From: Enterococcus sp. BWB1-3
Lineage (GTDB): Bacteria > Bacillota > Bacilli > Lactobacillales > Enterococcaceae
Direction: 5' to 3'
Length of the DNA: 64,000 nt
NCBI RefSeq assembly: GCF_016745275.1
Contig: NZ_JADOEP010000013.1
Span: 44,873-108,872, forward strand
Shown: in pieces, positions 46,701-55,319 of the stretch
Position numbering within the stretch: position 1 is the stretch's first letter
Layout of the letters: every line of letters begins with the position of its first letter
Notes under the pieces: model-generated
Seen by the model: the letters and a program-made list of their open reading frames with translations, nothing else
What the model was told of the DNA's origin: nothing
Databases searched by the model: none
Program-made: the position numbers and the translations under genes

Positions 46701-47160
46701 AATCTCAAAAATATAGAAAGCTCTATGTATACAACCAGTTATTTCTCCCTATGTAAATCTTTCTGCTGCATCAGTCAGTCCTTTACTTTTAAAAGACTTT
46801 CCTGCTTTCTCCAGACAAACAAATATATTTAGTCCAGCAAACAATTCAATTCCTGCTATTTCCCAAACAAAAATGTACGCCTAAAATCATCTGGAAATGT
46901 ATCTGTTGAATACACGATGAACAGTCATGGCAATCCCCGACGAATTTCTTGTCCAAATTCTGTTGGTCTGTTCAACATTTCAAATTTCTCTTGTCCAGTA
47001 TATCCTATTCAACTTCAGAAGTATTGTTCTGTCCATAGAATAAGTTATTTTCAAGTACACAGCTTTCGGCGCACCTTTTTTCTGCTAAAGAAATCACAGA
47101 GTATCCATCCAGACTTTGCGTATTTCTTATTTTGGAAAAACAGACCAGTAAAAATTGCTC
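46701..47160. other. Intergenic sequence right of R4, nothing recognised
   Basis: About 460 bp. A plus-strand frame at 46917-47165 has no ribosome site or protein-like composition. No other signal seen. Confidence 0.4.
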
Positions 47161-47196
47161 CTTAAAAGAAAGAGAAGGCTTCTCATATCTTTTAAG
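47161..47196 (-). terminator. Terminator-like hairpin after the 47249 glycosyltransferase gene
   Basis: CTTAAAAGA and TCTTTTAAG with an inner GAGAAG/CTTCTC pairing. On the minus strand GAGCAATTTTTAC follows. Confidence 0.6.
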
Positions 47197-47248
47197 AAAA
47201 CAATTTAGCTGCTGTTTCTATAAATTTCTCATATTTGTATAATCCAGA

Positions 47249-49675
47249 TTAACTAAATTTTATTGAAAAATCCTGTGTTTCCAAAGAAAGATTTATATTG
47301 TAATAAGGATCCCCTTCAGCCAGTATCTCCGGCCATTTATTTTGAAAAACAGCAATCTCATTCTGGAATCGTTGAATTTTTTCAGGGGTATCTTCTGCCC
47401 CTCTTGACTTGGACTCATAATGATAGAGCTCTGCATACGGATTGTATACAACCAACTTGCCGATTTTTCGGACTTTCAGGCAGAAATCGATATCATTGAA
47501 AGCAACAGCTAATTCTTCTGAAAATCCATGTACCTGTTCAAAGACATCCCTTCTTACCATCATACAGGCAGCAGTAACTGCACTATAATTTTGTGCAATA
47601 ATAATTCGATTGAAGTAGCCGTTTTCTGTAGGTTTCTGATTAACAAATGTATGACCGGCAATTCCGCCAAATCCGACAACTACTCCTGCATGCTGAATCG
47701 TACCATCAGGATAGTAGAGTCTTGATCCAACAACACCAACATCTTCTCTCATCGCATAATTAAGCAACTCTTCAATTGTTTCAGGACTGATAATCTCCAC
47801 ATCATTATTTAAAAACAAATAGTATTCTCCTTCAGCACGGGAGACACCAAAATTGTTAATGGCAGAATAGTTAAATGAACCTGTATAAGTAACAACCTTG
47901 ACTTGTGGAATCTCTTTTTTTAACTGTTCATAATATTCGAATGTTGAATCCTGTGTGCTGTTATTTTCAACAATGACATATTCAATGTTTTTATACGTAC
48001 TTTTCTCCTGAATAGAGTTAATACATAAGGACAAATCATCAATATGATCCTTGTTGGGAATAATAATTGATACTAGCGGATCTGAGTTTCTTTTCATACA
48101 GGTACGGTATAAACCGAAATATTTTCCTTTTTCAACAACAGCTGGAATGCCTAAACGGTCATAATGCGCCTGAACAGCTTTTCTTCCTGCTTCAACAGCA
48201 TACATCTTACTTTCCGGGTTTTCCGCAGTTGAATCTTCTGAAAGACGCCAGTGATACAGAATCTTGGGAATATGATAAATATGTTTTGTTGCCTCTGAAC
48301 ATCTTAAGATAAAATCATGATCCTGTGCTCCGTCGTATTCGGAGCGTAGCATGCCAACCTCGTCTATAATGTTTCTTTTTACCACTAAAAAATGACAAAT
48401 ATAATTTAGTGAACACAGCATATCGACACTAAAATCTGGTTTAAAATGGGGATGCACATATTGATTATCTCCATAGACTTTATCCTCATCAGAGTAGATC
48501 ATTTCTGCATTAGGATGCTGGTTAATCAGCAGGACATTTTCGTATAATGCATTCGGCGTCAGGGTATCATCATGATCGGCAAATGCAATAAATTCACCTG
48601 AAGCTACCTTAATGGCTTCATTTGTATTATCAGAGATATGAAGCTGCTTTTCATTATACACTACTTTAATCCTTGGATCGCTTTTTTCAAAATTCTCCAG
48701 TATCGATCTGATTGGAGAATTCTTTCCGCTGCCGTCAGAAAGACAAAGCTCCCATTTTTCATAGGATTGTGTTTTCACTGAATCAATTAGCTGGTTAAGA
48801 TAATACTCAGATGTTTTATACAGCGGAACAACAATACTGATTAGCGGCTGCTTCTCAAAGACATGTTTTCTCTGATTACTCAGTTCGTTTTTATCAGGCA
48901 GATGGAGATTACTCCACTCCTTGTAATTTACCGGTCTTGGTGAACTCGAATCAAGACGATGCCTAATTTTTCTAAAAGCAGCTTTCAGCATCGAGCCAAG
49001 TCCTTCTGTTTTAATGACCAGCTTAGCCTTTTCAATTAGTGCCTTCACACGTTCTTTTCTGTAATAATTCTTATTGAGATGAAGAACCTCCGTTGTTTCA
49101 AACATACCGTCACTAAAGGTTAAATAGCCTGTTTTCGGATTTCCAAGACTGAAGATAATAACAAATCCATTATCTGCCGGCAAGTCATATTCTGGAAAAA
49201 GAGCCAGTATATCTCTGCGTTTTACCCACTCGAGATCATAGTTAATTGGTTTGTTTTTTTTGTCAAGCAGCTTTATTTCCACAGGCCGATCTGAAACCAT
49301 CCATCCTTCAATTCTATAAGTCATTGTCACGAAATCAATTTCCGACTTATCATAGTAGACCTGAACTGGCTCTCTTCTTTTCAGTAAAGCTGGAATGCCG
49401 ATTTCACAACACAGTTCTTCTTTGCCTTTTCCCTGACTGTAAATCTTCAAACTATGATAATCGTTTAAATCATCTGGGAGAACAATAGTTATTTTAACAA
49501 AGCGACCAATAGAATTATCCTGAACCTCATGAGGCTCTTCCAGTGCATGAGCTAATGTCTGATCATCCAGTTTAACATTTATTGTATGACCCGTTTTCAG
49601 CCAGGCATCGATAATATATTTCGTTTTATCCTTTAAATGAAAACGATCATTTCTTATCCAAAAACTATTTTCCAC
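47249..49675 (-). CDS. Tandem-domain GT2 glycosyltransferase (paralogue of the 41983 gene)
   Basis: 808 residues from a GTG at 49675 with GAGGAG 9 nt upstream. Residues 1-200 form beta-rich N-terminal domains, followed by a basic helical linker and two GT2 domains: ISIVVPLYKTSEYYLNQL with FADHDDTLTPNALYE and AQDHDFILRC; then VSIIIPNKDHIDDLSLC with LFLNNDVEII and FNDIDFCLKVR. The C-terminus (YHYESKSRGAEDTPEKIQRF) closely matches that of the 41983 product. It probably extends or decorates the same polymer. It lies 27 nt downstream of the kinase-like gene, so it belongs to the wzm-wzt operon. Confidence 0.88.
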   Translation of the reverse strand: MENSFWIRNDRFHLKDKTKYIIDAWLKTGHTINVKLDDQTLAHALEEPHEVQDNSIGRFVKITIVLPDDLNDYHSLKIYSQGKGKEELCCEIGIPALLKRREPVQVYYDKSEIDFVTMTYRIEGWMVSDRPVEIKLLDKKNKPINYDLEWVKRRDILALFPEYDLPADNGFVIIFSLGNPKTGYLTFSDGMFETTEVLHLNKNYYRKERVKALIEKAKLVIKTEGLGSMLKAAFRKIRHRLDSSSPRPVNYKEWSNLHLPDKNELSNQRKHVFEKQPLISIVVPLYKTSEYYLNQLIDSVKTQSYEKWELCLSDGSGKNSPIRSILENFEKSDPRIKVVYNEKQLHISDNTNEAIKVASGEFIAFADHDDTLTPNALYENVLLINQHPNAEMIYSDEDKVYGDNQYVHPHFKPDFSVDMLCSLNYICHFLVVKRNIIDEVGMLRSEYDGAQDHDFILRCSEATKHIYHIPKILYHWRLSEDSTAENPESKMYAVEAGRKAVQAHYDRLGIPAVVEKGKYFGLYRTCMKRNSDPLVSIIIPNKDHIDDLSLCINSIQEKSTYKNIEYVIVENNSTQDSTFEYYEQLKKEIPQVKVVTYTGSFNYSAINNFGVSRAEGEYYLFLNNDVEIISPETIEELLNYAMREDVGVVGSRLYYPDGTIQHAGVVVGFGGIAGHTFVNQKPTENGYFNRIIIAQNYSAVTAACMMVRRDVFEQVHGFSEELAVAFNDIDFCLKVRKIGKLVVYNPYAELYHYESKSRGAEDTPEKIQRFQNEIAVFQNKWPEILAEGDPYYNINLSLETQDFSIKFS

Positions 49676-49702
49676 TGTTTCTTTCTCCTCGTTTCCTGTC
49701 GG

Positions 49703-51079
49703 TCAGGCTTTTCCAAACATGCTCCTGAATTTCTCATAAGCCTTCCAGATCTTGGTATTCTTCATATTCTCTATCTGCTGATCTCTGTTGGCAATGATTC
49801 CCTGATAATTCTCAATCTCAGCATTTTTCTGGTTTGTCTGGTCTTCTAAATGGACAATCTCCGCTTCTTTTGTCTGCAGAATTTCTTCCACTCTTCTTCT
49901 TGAAGCAATCATATCCCCAAACATTTCATGTTCTTCCTGAGATAAAAACTCCAAGTTAAACGACAATGTCAGATTTGCAACATCTTTTAGCCCGCCAAAA
50001 ACCATCTGAGGATCATTATCTAGAAAAACGAACTGATCTTCTTTGACAGGAATCCCATTTGTATAATCAATTGCTCTTTTATTGCCAAAATTATCTTTTA
50101 CAATTAATTCGCTTATAATACACGGACGATCACTAGGATCGAAGCGGAAAAACTGCGTTGCCTTCTGCAGATCAACTTCAAGTCTGCCGGGTTTTTCAAT
50201 ATCCTGAAGAACTGTATAGGACTTCTCTTCTGAAAACACGCCTTCTTCACTGAAGAAAACCTGAAGATGATTTTCCTTCTTGCTTTTTTCTGTCATATAA
50301 ATTGCTTTTAAATCTATACTGCCCGGAGAAATTTTGTCATGCATCTCTCTTATCGGAACAAGAACTTTTCTATTGGACTGGTCTGTCAGCAGATATTCCG
50401 TTTGGAAATGCAGCTCCATTCTCGCATATATTTCACATTCAGTTTCTGAAATGTCTGCTTTTTTCATCAAATCAAGAGAAAGCAGCTTTTGTCTAAACGT
50501 ACTTGTATAAATTAAGTAGTGTAAAATACGGTAAACAACAAAATTAATTGGAATTGGAAAATCAAATGTCCATTCATAATCTACAATTGTCCATCTATCT
50601 CCCAAAATTACATTGTTCAATACCATATCAATATCAGTAATTTCTGAACAAATCATCTCTTCCGGAAATTCTTCATGGCCAAATACTTCGATAAACGCAT
50701 CTGTTAGCTTAAACGGTATTTTATTTTTTACACTTTTTACTTTATCCAAATATAAAAACAGAAGCTCTAAAAATTTATCTGTATTATCCCCTTGAAGCAG
50801 TTGAGTCAACTCATGCTCCAATGTAAACATTGAAAGATATTCCAAGGATACCCCTTCATCATTCAGGATACATTCGTTCATAACCAATCCGGTTTCAAAA
50901 TAGATTGCATTTAGTGATTCATACCACTTATAGATATTCTCAATGTGTGCTCTGCCTTCCGGATACAAGTTCTTCTTGACAACAGTATAGTTTTTATATT
51001 CATCCACAAGAATATCCGTGCGTATGGCAAACTGACGAGCTCTTTCGTTTGAGTATTTACTGTAAGCAATTTTTTTCAT
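49703..51079 (-). CDS. WbdD-like kinase-fold protein with C-terminal coiled coil
   Basis: 458 residues from the ATG at 51079, 9 nt after an AAGGAG site and one base past the methyltransferase stop (an ATG at 51088 abuts the site). I see a protein/aminoglycoside-kinase-like core: VVKK (Lys35/36) as the ATP lysine, Glu47 of the following helix, a hinge-like SLEYLSMFTLE, catalytic-loop Asp151-x4-Asn156 in TDIDMVLNNV, and metal-binding Asp167 in WTIVDYEW. A beta-rich middle region leads to a coiled coil (about 375-440) and an amphipathic end, TKIWKAYEKFRSMFGKA. This order (methyltransferase, kinase, coiled coil) mirrors E. coli WbdD, which caps O9a polymannan and sets chain length. Kinase activity is inferred. 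Confidence 0.65.
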   Translation of the reverse strand: MKKIAYSKYSNERARQFAIRTDILVDEYKNYTVVKKNLYPEGRAHIENIYKWYESLNAIYFETGLVMNECILNDEGVSLEYLSMFTLEHELTQLLQGDNTDKFLELLFLYLDKVKSVKNKIPFKLTDAFIEVFGHEEFPEEMICSEITDIDMVLNNVILGDRWTIVDYEWTFDFPIPINFVVYRILHYLIYTSTFRQKLLSLDLMKKADISETECEIYARMELHFQTEYLLTDQSNRKVLVPIREMHDKISPGSIDLKAIYMTEKSKKENHLQVFFSEEGVFSEEKSYTVLQDIEKPGRLEVDLQKATQFFRFDPSDRPCIISELIVKDNFGNKRAIDYTNGIPVKEDQFVFLDNDPQMVFGGLKDVANLTLSFNLEFLSQEEHEMFGDMIASRRRVEEILQTKEAEIVHLEDQTNQKNAEIENYQGIIANRDQQIENMKNTKIWKAYEKFRSMFGKA

Positions 51080-51080
51080 A

Positions 51081-52001
51081 TTACTCATCTCCTTCCAGGA
51101 TAATCAGAAAAGAGTTTGAGAACAATGGAAAAAGACCACTGGCAATCAGACTGTCATAAGCCTTTATCTCATCAAACGCATTCACTCTCAGGCGGTCGTA
51201 GTTTTGATGAATATGCAGACTTCCTGCCTGAGGCAAATAATCATCCGAAAAAATGTAAAGAGGCAGCTTATAATCCGGATACGGATAATAAAAATCAGCG
51301 ATTGGAAAACCCGCCTCCTTCAAAACAGTAGTCAACTCCTGTTTTGAAAACGTCTCTGCTAAGCCGCCATGCTGATACCCTTCAATTCCATCAAATAAAA
51401 TTCCTGAATGATCCTCTACACAGCCAGCAAAGTACTTCAGACCCAGACGGTTTTCGATGGCAATCACAATTTTCCCATTGGGCTTAAGATGTTTTTTAAT
51501 GATTTTTAGGAAATCAACATAAGGATTGTCAGAAGATATGTATGCTTTCCCATACTCAAATACACCAATTAAAGTGATCCAGTCGTATTTTTCAGTTAAT
51601 GATGCCTCTACATCCTGAAAATTTCCCAGTTTAATAGTGATATTGTCCTTTTCTTTATTTCTTGTAGCATTAATCAGACTTCTTTTTTTGGATAAGTCAA
51701 TGCAGTCCACTTTAGCTGCTTTTTGACTCAATACACCAGTAACTGCACCACAGCCGGCACCAATCTCCAAAACGGACTGTTTTTTTTCAATTGGCAGCCA
51801 CTCAACAATATTTCCACGCAGGTGAGACAAATGATACAGGATAGCCCAGTCTTCACTATCGTTGATTATCTCATTATAATTTTCTTCTGGATATGTTTCC
51901 ACTATATCCAATAATCGGTCCTCTATAGCGCCATCACTATAATAATCTTCACCAGGATAATGTGTTTCATCAATTTGGACTTTTCCTATAAATTCATTCA
52001 T
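51081..52001 (-). CDS. Class I SAM-dependent methyltransferase of the polysaccharide cluster
   Basis: 306 residues. Motif I VLEIGAGCGAVTGVLSQ (about 78-92), acidic loop VDCIDLSKKR after strand 2, DWITLIGVFEYGK as motif IV/post-motif, and LKPNGKIVIAIENRLGLKYFAG downstream. The IENRLGLKYFAG stretch is common in methyltransferases of rhamnan/O-antigen loci. It sits between wzt and the WbdD-like kinase gene and is translationally coupled to the latter. By analogy with WbdD it may O-methylate the terminal sugar or its phosphate. Acceptor unknown. Confidence 0.88.
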   Translation of the reverse strand: MNEFIGKVQIDETHYPGEDYYSDGAIEDRLLDIVETYPEENYNEIINDSEDWAILYHLSHLRGNIVEWLPIEKKQSVLEIGAGCGAVTGVLSQKAAKVDCIDLSKKRSLINATRNKEKDNITIKLGNFQDVEASLTEKYDWITLIGVFEYGKAYISSDNPYVDFLKIIKKHLKPNGKIVIAIENRLGLKYFAGCVEDHSGILFDGIEGYQHGGLAETFSKQELTTVLKEAGFPIADFYYPYPDYKLPLYIFSDDYLPQAGSLHIHQNYDRLRVNAFDEIKAYDSLIASGLFPLFSNSFLIILEGDE

Positions 52002-52024
52002 TTCCTACTTTCCTTTCTGAACGA

Positions 52025-53311
52025 CTAACTATCTCTTACAGTAATTTGGGAATCTGTATCGAAGAAACCAACTGTATCTTTAGAAGAAACGACCGTTATG
52101 TTACAGATGTCGTACAATCTGTGATACACGTCAAATTCTCCCTGTGGATATCCTGTACAGCCTAGTGACAACAAGTATTCCCCACCCTGAATAGTCATTT
52201 TTTGAGTAAAGGAAATTTCCACTTCGCTGTTTTTTCTTCGCGCATTCATCTCTACTTTTTCAAACATTGAGTTCGTTCCGGTTATTTCAGTTCCCTTTAA
52301 ATCCTTAATAGTGAAGGCATAGATGGCATCCTCCAGATCCTTATGAAACTTTACCTTCATCTTAATGGTAAACTCACTGAATTTCTCAATTGCATTGGTT
52401 GGCAGTCCAGTTTCATCCAGAACAGTAAAATCAATGATTTCCACCAGCTTATTTCCATATTCCAGAACCTCTGGATTAATTGGAAATGGTTTGTCCCAGC
52501 CATTTGTTTTTTCAACTGAATCACTATTCAACTTCTCGATATCATTTTGGTCAGGATCTTCTTCGTAAGCTAGTTCCCCTTCTTGCTTCACTAAAACTTT
52601 TTTAAACAAATCCACCATTTCTCTGGGTTTGCCTTCAGCCAGCTTTTCCCCGTTATTAAGTAAAACAACTCGATCACAGTATTTTGAGATACTGCCCAGA
52701 TCGTGACTGACTAACAAAATGGTTTTTCCATTTTGTCGAAATTCTTCAATTTTTTTATAGCACTTCGCTTGGAAGAAAACATCCCCAACAGAAAGTGCTT
52801 CATCGACAATTAAAATTTCCGGCTCTATATTAATAGCTACCGCAAAAGCCAATCGCACAAACATCCCACTGGAATAGGATTTAACTGGTTGATGAATATA
52901 GTCTCCGATATCCGCAAAACTCAAAATATTGTCCATTTTAGCTTCAATTTCTTCTCTGGTGAAACCCATCATTGTTCCATTCAAAAATACGTTTTCCAGT
53001 CCGGAATATTCGGGATTAAATCCCGCTCCCAGTTCGAGCAGTGCAGAGATTCTTCCATTTACCGTCACACTGCCGCTTGTAGGATTTAAAACGCCTGTTA
53101 TTATTTTCAGGCAGGTTGATTTACCAGAGCCGTTTGTCCCTATGATTCCAATTGTTTCCCCTTTGTTCACCTGAAAACTGACATCATTCAAAGCATAATG
53201 TTTACTCGAATTAACTTTTAACCCCAACGCTTCTTTCAAACGATCTGAAGGTCTATCATAAAGAGTATAGACTTTATTTAAATTTTCTACAGTAATTACA
53301 CTGTCTGACAT
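52025..53311 (-). CDS. wzt: Polysaccharide ABC exporter ATPase with C-terminal glycan-recognition domain (Wzt/RgpD/EpaM type)
   Basis: 428 residues. ATPase domain (1-245): Walker A GIIGTNGSGKST, the export-family insert ISALLELGAGFNPEYSGLENVFLNG, signature SYSSGMFVRLAFAVA, Walker B ILIVDEALSVGD and H-loop LVSHD. A linker follows, then a beta-sandwich C-terminal domain (about 290-428) of the Wzt-C type (LVEIIDFTVLDETGLPTNAIEKFSEF... and GGEYLLSLGCTGY). In O9a-type systems this extra domain binds the capped, non-reducing end of the polymer and licenses export. It lies immediately before the methyltransferase and kinase-like genes. AGGAG site before the ATG. Confidence 0.93.
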   Translation of the reverse strand: MSDSVITVENLNKVYTLYDRPSDRLKEALGLKVNSSKHYALNDVSFQVNKGETIGIIGTNGSGKSTCLKIITGVLNPTSGSVTVNGRISALLELGAGFNPEYSGLENVFLNGTMMGFTREEIEAKMDNILSFADIGDYIHQPVKSYSSGMFVRLAFAVAINIEPEILIVDEALSVGDVFFQAKCYKKIEEFRQNGKTILLVSHDLGSISKYCDRVVLLNNGEKLAEGKPREMVDLFKKVLVKQEGELAYEEDPDQNDIEKLNSDSVEKTNGWDKPFPINPEVLEYGNKLVEIIDFTVLDETGLPTNAIEKFSEFTIKMKVKFHKDLEDAIYAFTIKDLKGTEITGTNSMFEKVEMNARRKNSEVEISFTQKMTIQGGEYLLSLGCTGYPQGEFDVYHRLYDICNITVVSSKDTVGFFDTDSQITVRDS

Positions 53312-53424
53312 ATTTATTCTCCTTACTAAAATGAGTGTTCACTCTATAAATAAATAGATACTCATTATCCAACTAAATCCGGCATAATTATTTTTTTACT
53401 GATTCGGCACCCATCTTTGTGAAT

Positions 53425-54240
53425 TTACAGGACATCAGCAAAATGTATTCTTAGCTTTTTGAACAGGCTCATCCCTATTAAGAACAGAAGTAACGTAACT
53501 GCCCAAAAATAGAGCGTCCAGCTAGGATACTCCCAAAAACCAATATGATTAATTAATGTTGTTCGATAGCCATTTACGACATAATAAATAGGATTAAGTC
53601 TTAGCAGATATCCCAGTTTACTTGTATCAGAAATCCCCATATCCGACAAGCCCCACATAATAGGTGTCATCCAAATACCCACCTGCAGAACGATGTTAAT
53701 AATCTGAGTCAAGTCTCTGAAAAAAATAACCAGTGAACTTGTTATATAGGAAATAGCTAGAATAAAACAGAAAATACAGAAACTATAATAAATAATTTGA
53801 AAATAGTACAGAGTCGGCATTATCCCATAGATTAAATACAACAATATAACAAACATCAAAAAGAAGATGTGGATAAAAAAAGCGGACATCACTTTTACTA
53901 CTGGTAAGACACTTATTTTGAAAACAACTTTTTTTACAAGATAATTATACTCGAGAAATGTGGTTGTTCCAGAATTGATACCTTCCTGAACAAAAAACCA
54001 TGGAACCAAACCAGTAACCAACCACAAAACATACGGTACCCCTCTGTCAGCACTACTTTTAAATACTGTACCAAACACAAACCAGTACACGAGTATTGTT
54101 GTAACTGGTTGGATAAACGCCCACATTATCCCAAAATAAGACCCTGCATATTTTGTTTTGAAGTCATTAATTGATAACGTCATAATTAATTTACGATTCT
54201 GGTAAAGCTCTTTTGGTATTGCAAATAGTCTTTTTATCAT
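53425..54240 (-). CDS. wzm: Polysaccharide ABC exporter permease (Wzm/RgpC/EpaL type)
   Basis: 271 residues from the ATG at 54240; a TTG four codons upstream abuts the AGGAG site, and the ATG is 13 nt from it, so the start is uncertain. ABC-2 membrane domain with six hydrophobic segments; the N-terminal LFAIPKELYQNRKLIMTLSINDFKTKYAGSYFGIMWAFIQP is typical of TagG/RgpC/Wzm permeases, and LNPIYYVVNGYRTTLI near the end is conserved. With the ATPase 113 nt downstream it should export a lipid-linked polymer across the membrane. First gene of the export operon. Confidence 0.92.
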   Translation of the reverse strand: MIKRLFAIPKELYQNRKLIMTLSINDFKTKYAGSYFGIMWAFIQPVTTILVYWFVFGTVFKSSADRGVPYVLWLVTGLVPWFFVQEGINSGTTTFLEYNYLVKKVVFKISVLPVVKVMSAFFIHIFFLMFVILLYLIYGIMPTLYYFQIIYYSFCIFCFILAISYITSSLVIFFRDLTQIINIVLQVGIWMTPIMWGLSDMGISDTSKLGYLLRLNPIYYVVNGYRTTLINHIGFWEYPSWTLYFWAVTLLLFLIGMSLFKKLRIHFADVL

Positions 54241-55319
54241 TTGTCTATTCAATCTCCTAAACTACTTTTCCTTATCCTTACATTAGGTCACATCTGAAAA
54301 CTATAGAGGAATTCGAACCACCAAAGTTTTCAAATAATTCCTAAGTTGAACGTCGATAAATTATATCATTAATTTACAGTACAGGCAATTTTGCTCTGAT
54401 ACTTCTTAAATCTTTTTAAAAATTCCAAACTACTCTATAATATACACATTGTTGCTGGTGTATTATAGAATAGAAAATCTTTTTTCAATCTGTTGGAGGA
54501 ACCTCAAACAACTACTCTAACTTCATGACAAGCTTTGATTAATCAGAAAGCTGCAGCTTATCTGTATAGAATATCACAAATTAAAACTTCAGATCAGCGT
54601 ACACACGTTTTTATCAGGTTGAGTGATAAAGGCTTCTGCTTTGTATGGCTAAAATTTGAATTGATTGCAGAAGTAGAATCAAGTAAAATAGGGGAAGTGT
54701 TTTAAAATTAGTAGTGAAAGCAGGAAAGTTGATGAATAATGAGTGATTACTTTTATTATACCCATATAGAATTACGAAAACTATTTATCCTACCTACATT
54801 AATCTGAATATTTGAAACCTACCACTAGAATATTCCGATAACTTGAATCGTGTATAGAGCAATTATTAGACAGAACTATTTTAATTCGTTCAAGATACTA
54901 GCGCTCTGACAATGTTATAAATTAGGATAGAGGTATTTTAATCGAACTCTTGCATCCGTGTAGTAAATTGCCAATCTACCCCTTTATTTAGCTGATTCCG
55001 AGCCGTTTCCCACGCACTTAGAAGCTGATTCAACCGATCAAGTGTTGGAATTCGTCTCCCTAAACATTGTTTAGTCATCACATTATTCTCAATTTTGGCT
55101 TATTTTACGCAGCCTAATTAATATAAAAAAGCGTATTTTTTCAAGTCAATTCTTTTCTATTTTACTACTTCAAAAGCCTATAAATACTATTAAATTTATC
55201 TTACTTCTTTTATTTTCATTTTTCTTCTATTTTTTATATCTCAATCAATTATTGTTCATGATTTATGTTTATGAGATTAGCTTAAATAGGTTTTTACTAA
55301 ATTAAAAGGTGGTTTTACC
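54241..55319. other. Degenerate intergenic region between wzm and the flippase gene
   Basis: About 1.1 kb separating divergent transcripts. It contains an IS630 transposase remnant (54938-55106) and an open but unrecognised 58-codon plus-strand stretch (54529-54705; it includes FIRLSDKGFCFVWLKFELI) without a start codon. The rest is AT-rich and must hold the wzm and flippase promoters. The whole looks like a graveyard of old insertions. Confidence 0.5.
54938..55106 (-). pseudogene. IS630-family transposase, C-terminal remnant
   Basis: The minus strand encodes AKIENNVMTKQCLGRRIPTL then LLSAWETARNQLNKGVDWQF and TTRMQEFD before a stop. This matches the C-terminal end of IS630-type transposases (the [R/K]IE-N-V-x-QCL-RRIP ... 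AWE-RN ... VDW-FTT-DAR pattern). An in-frame stop lies immediately upstream, and no inverted repeats remain that I can see. Confidence 0.7.
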
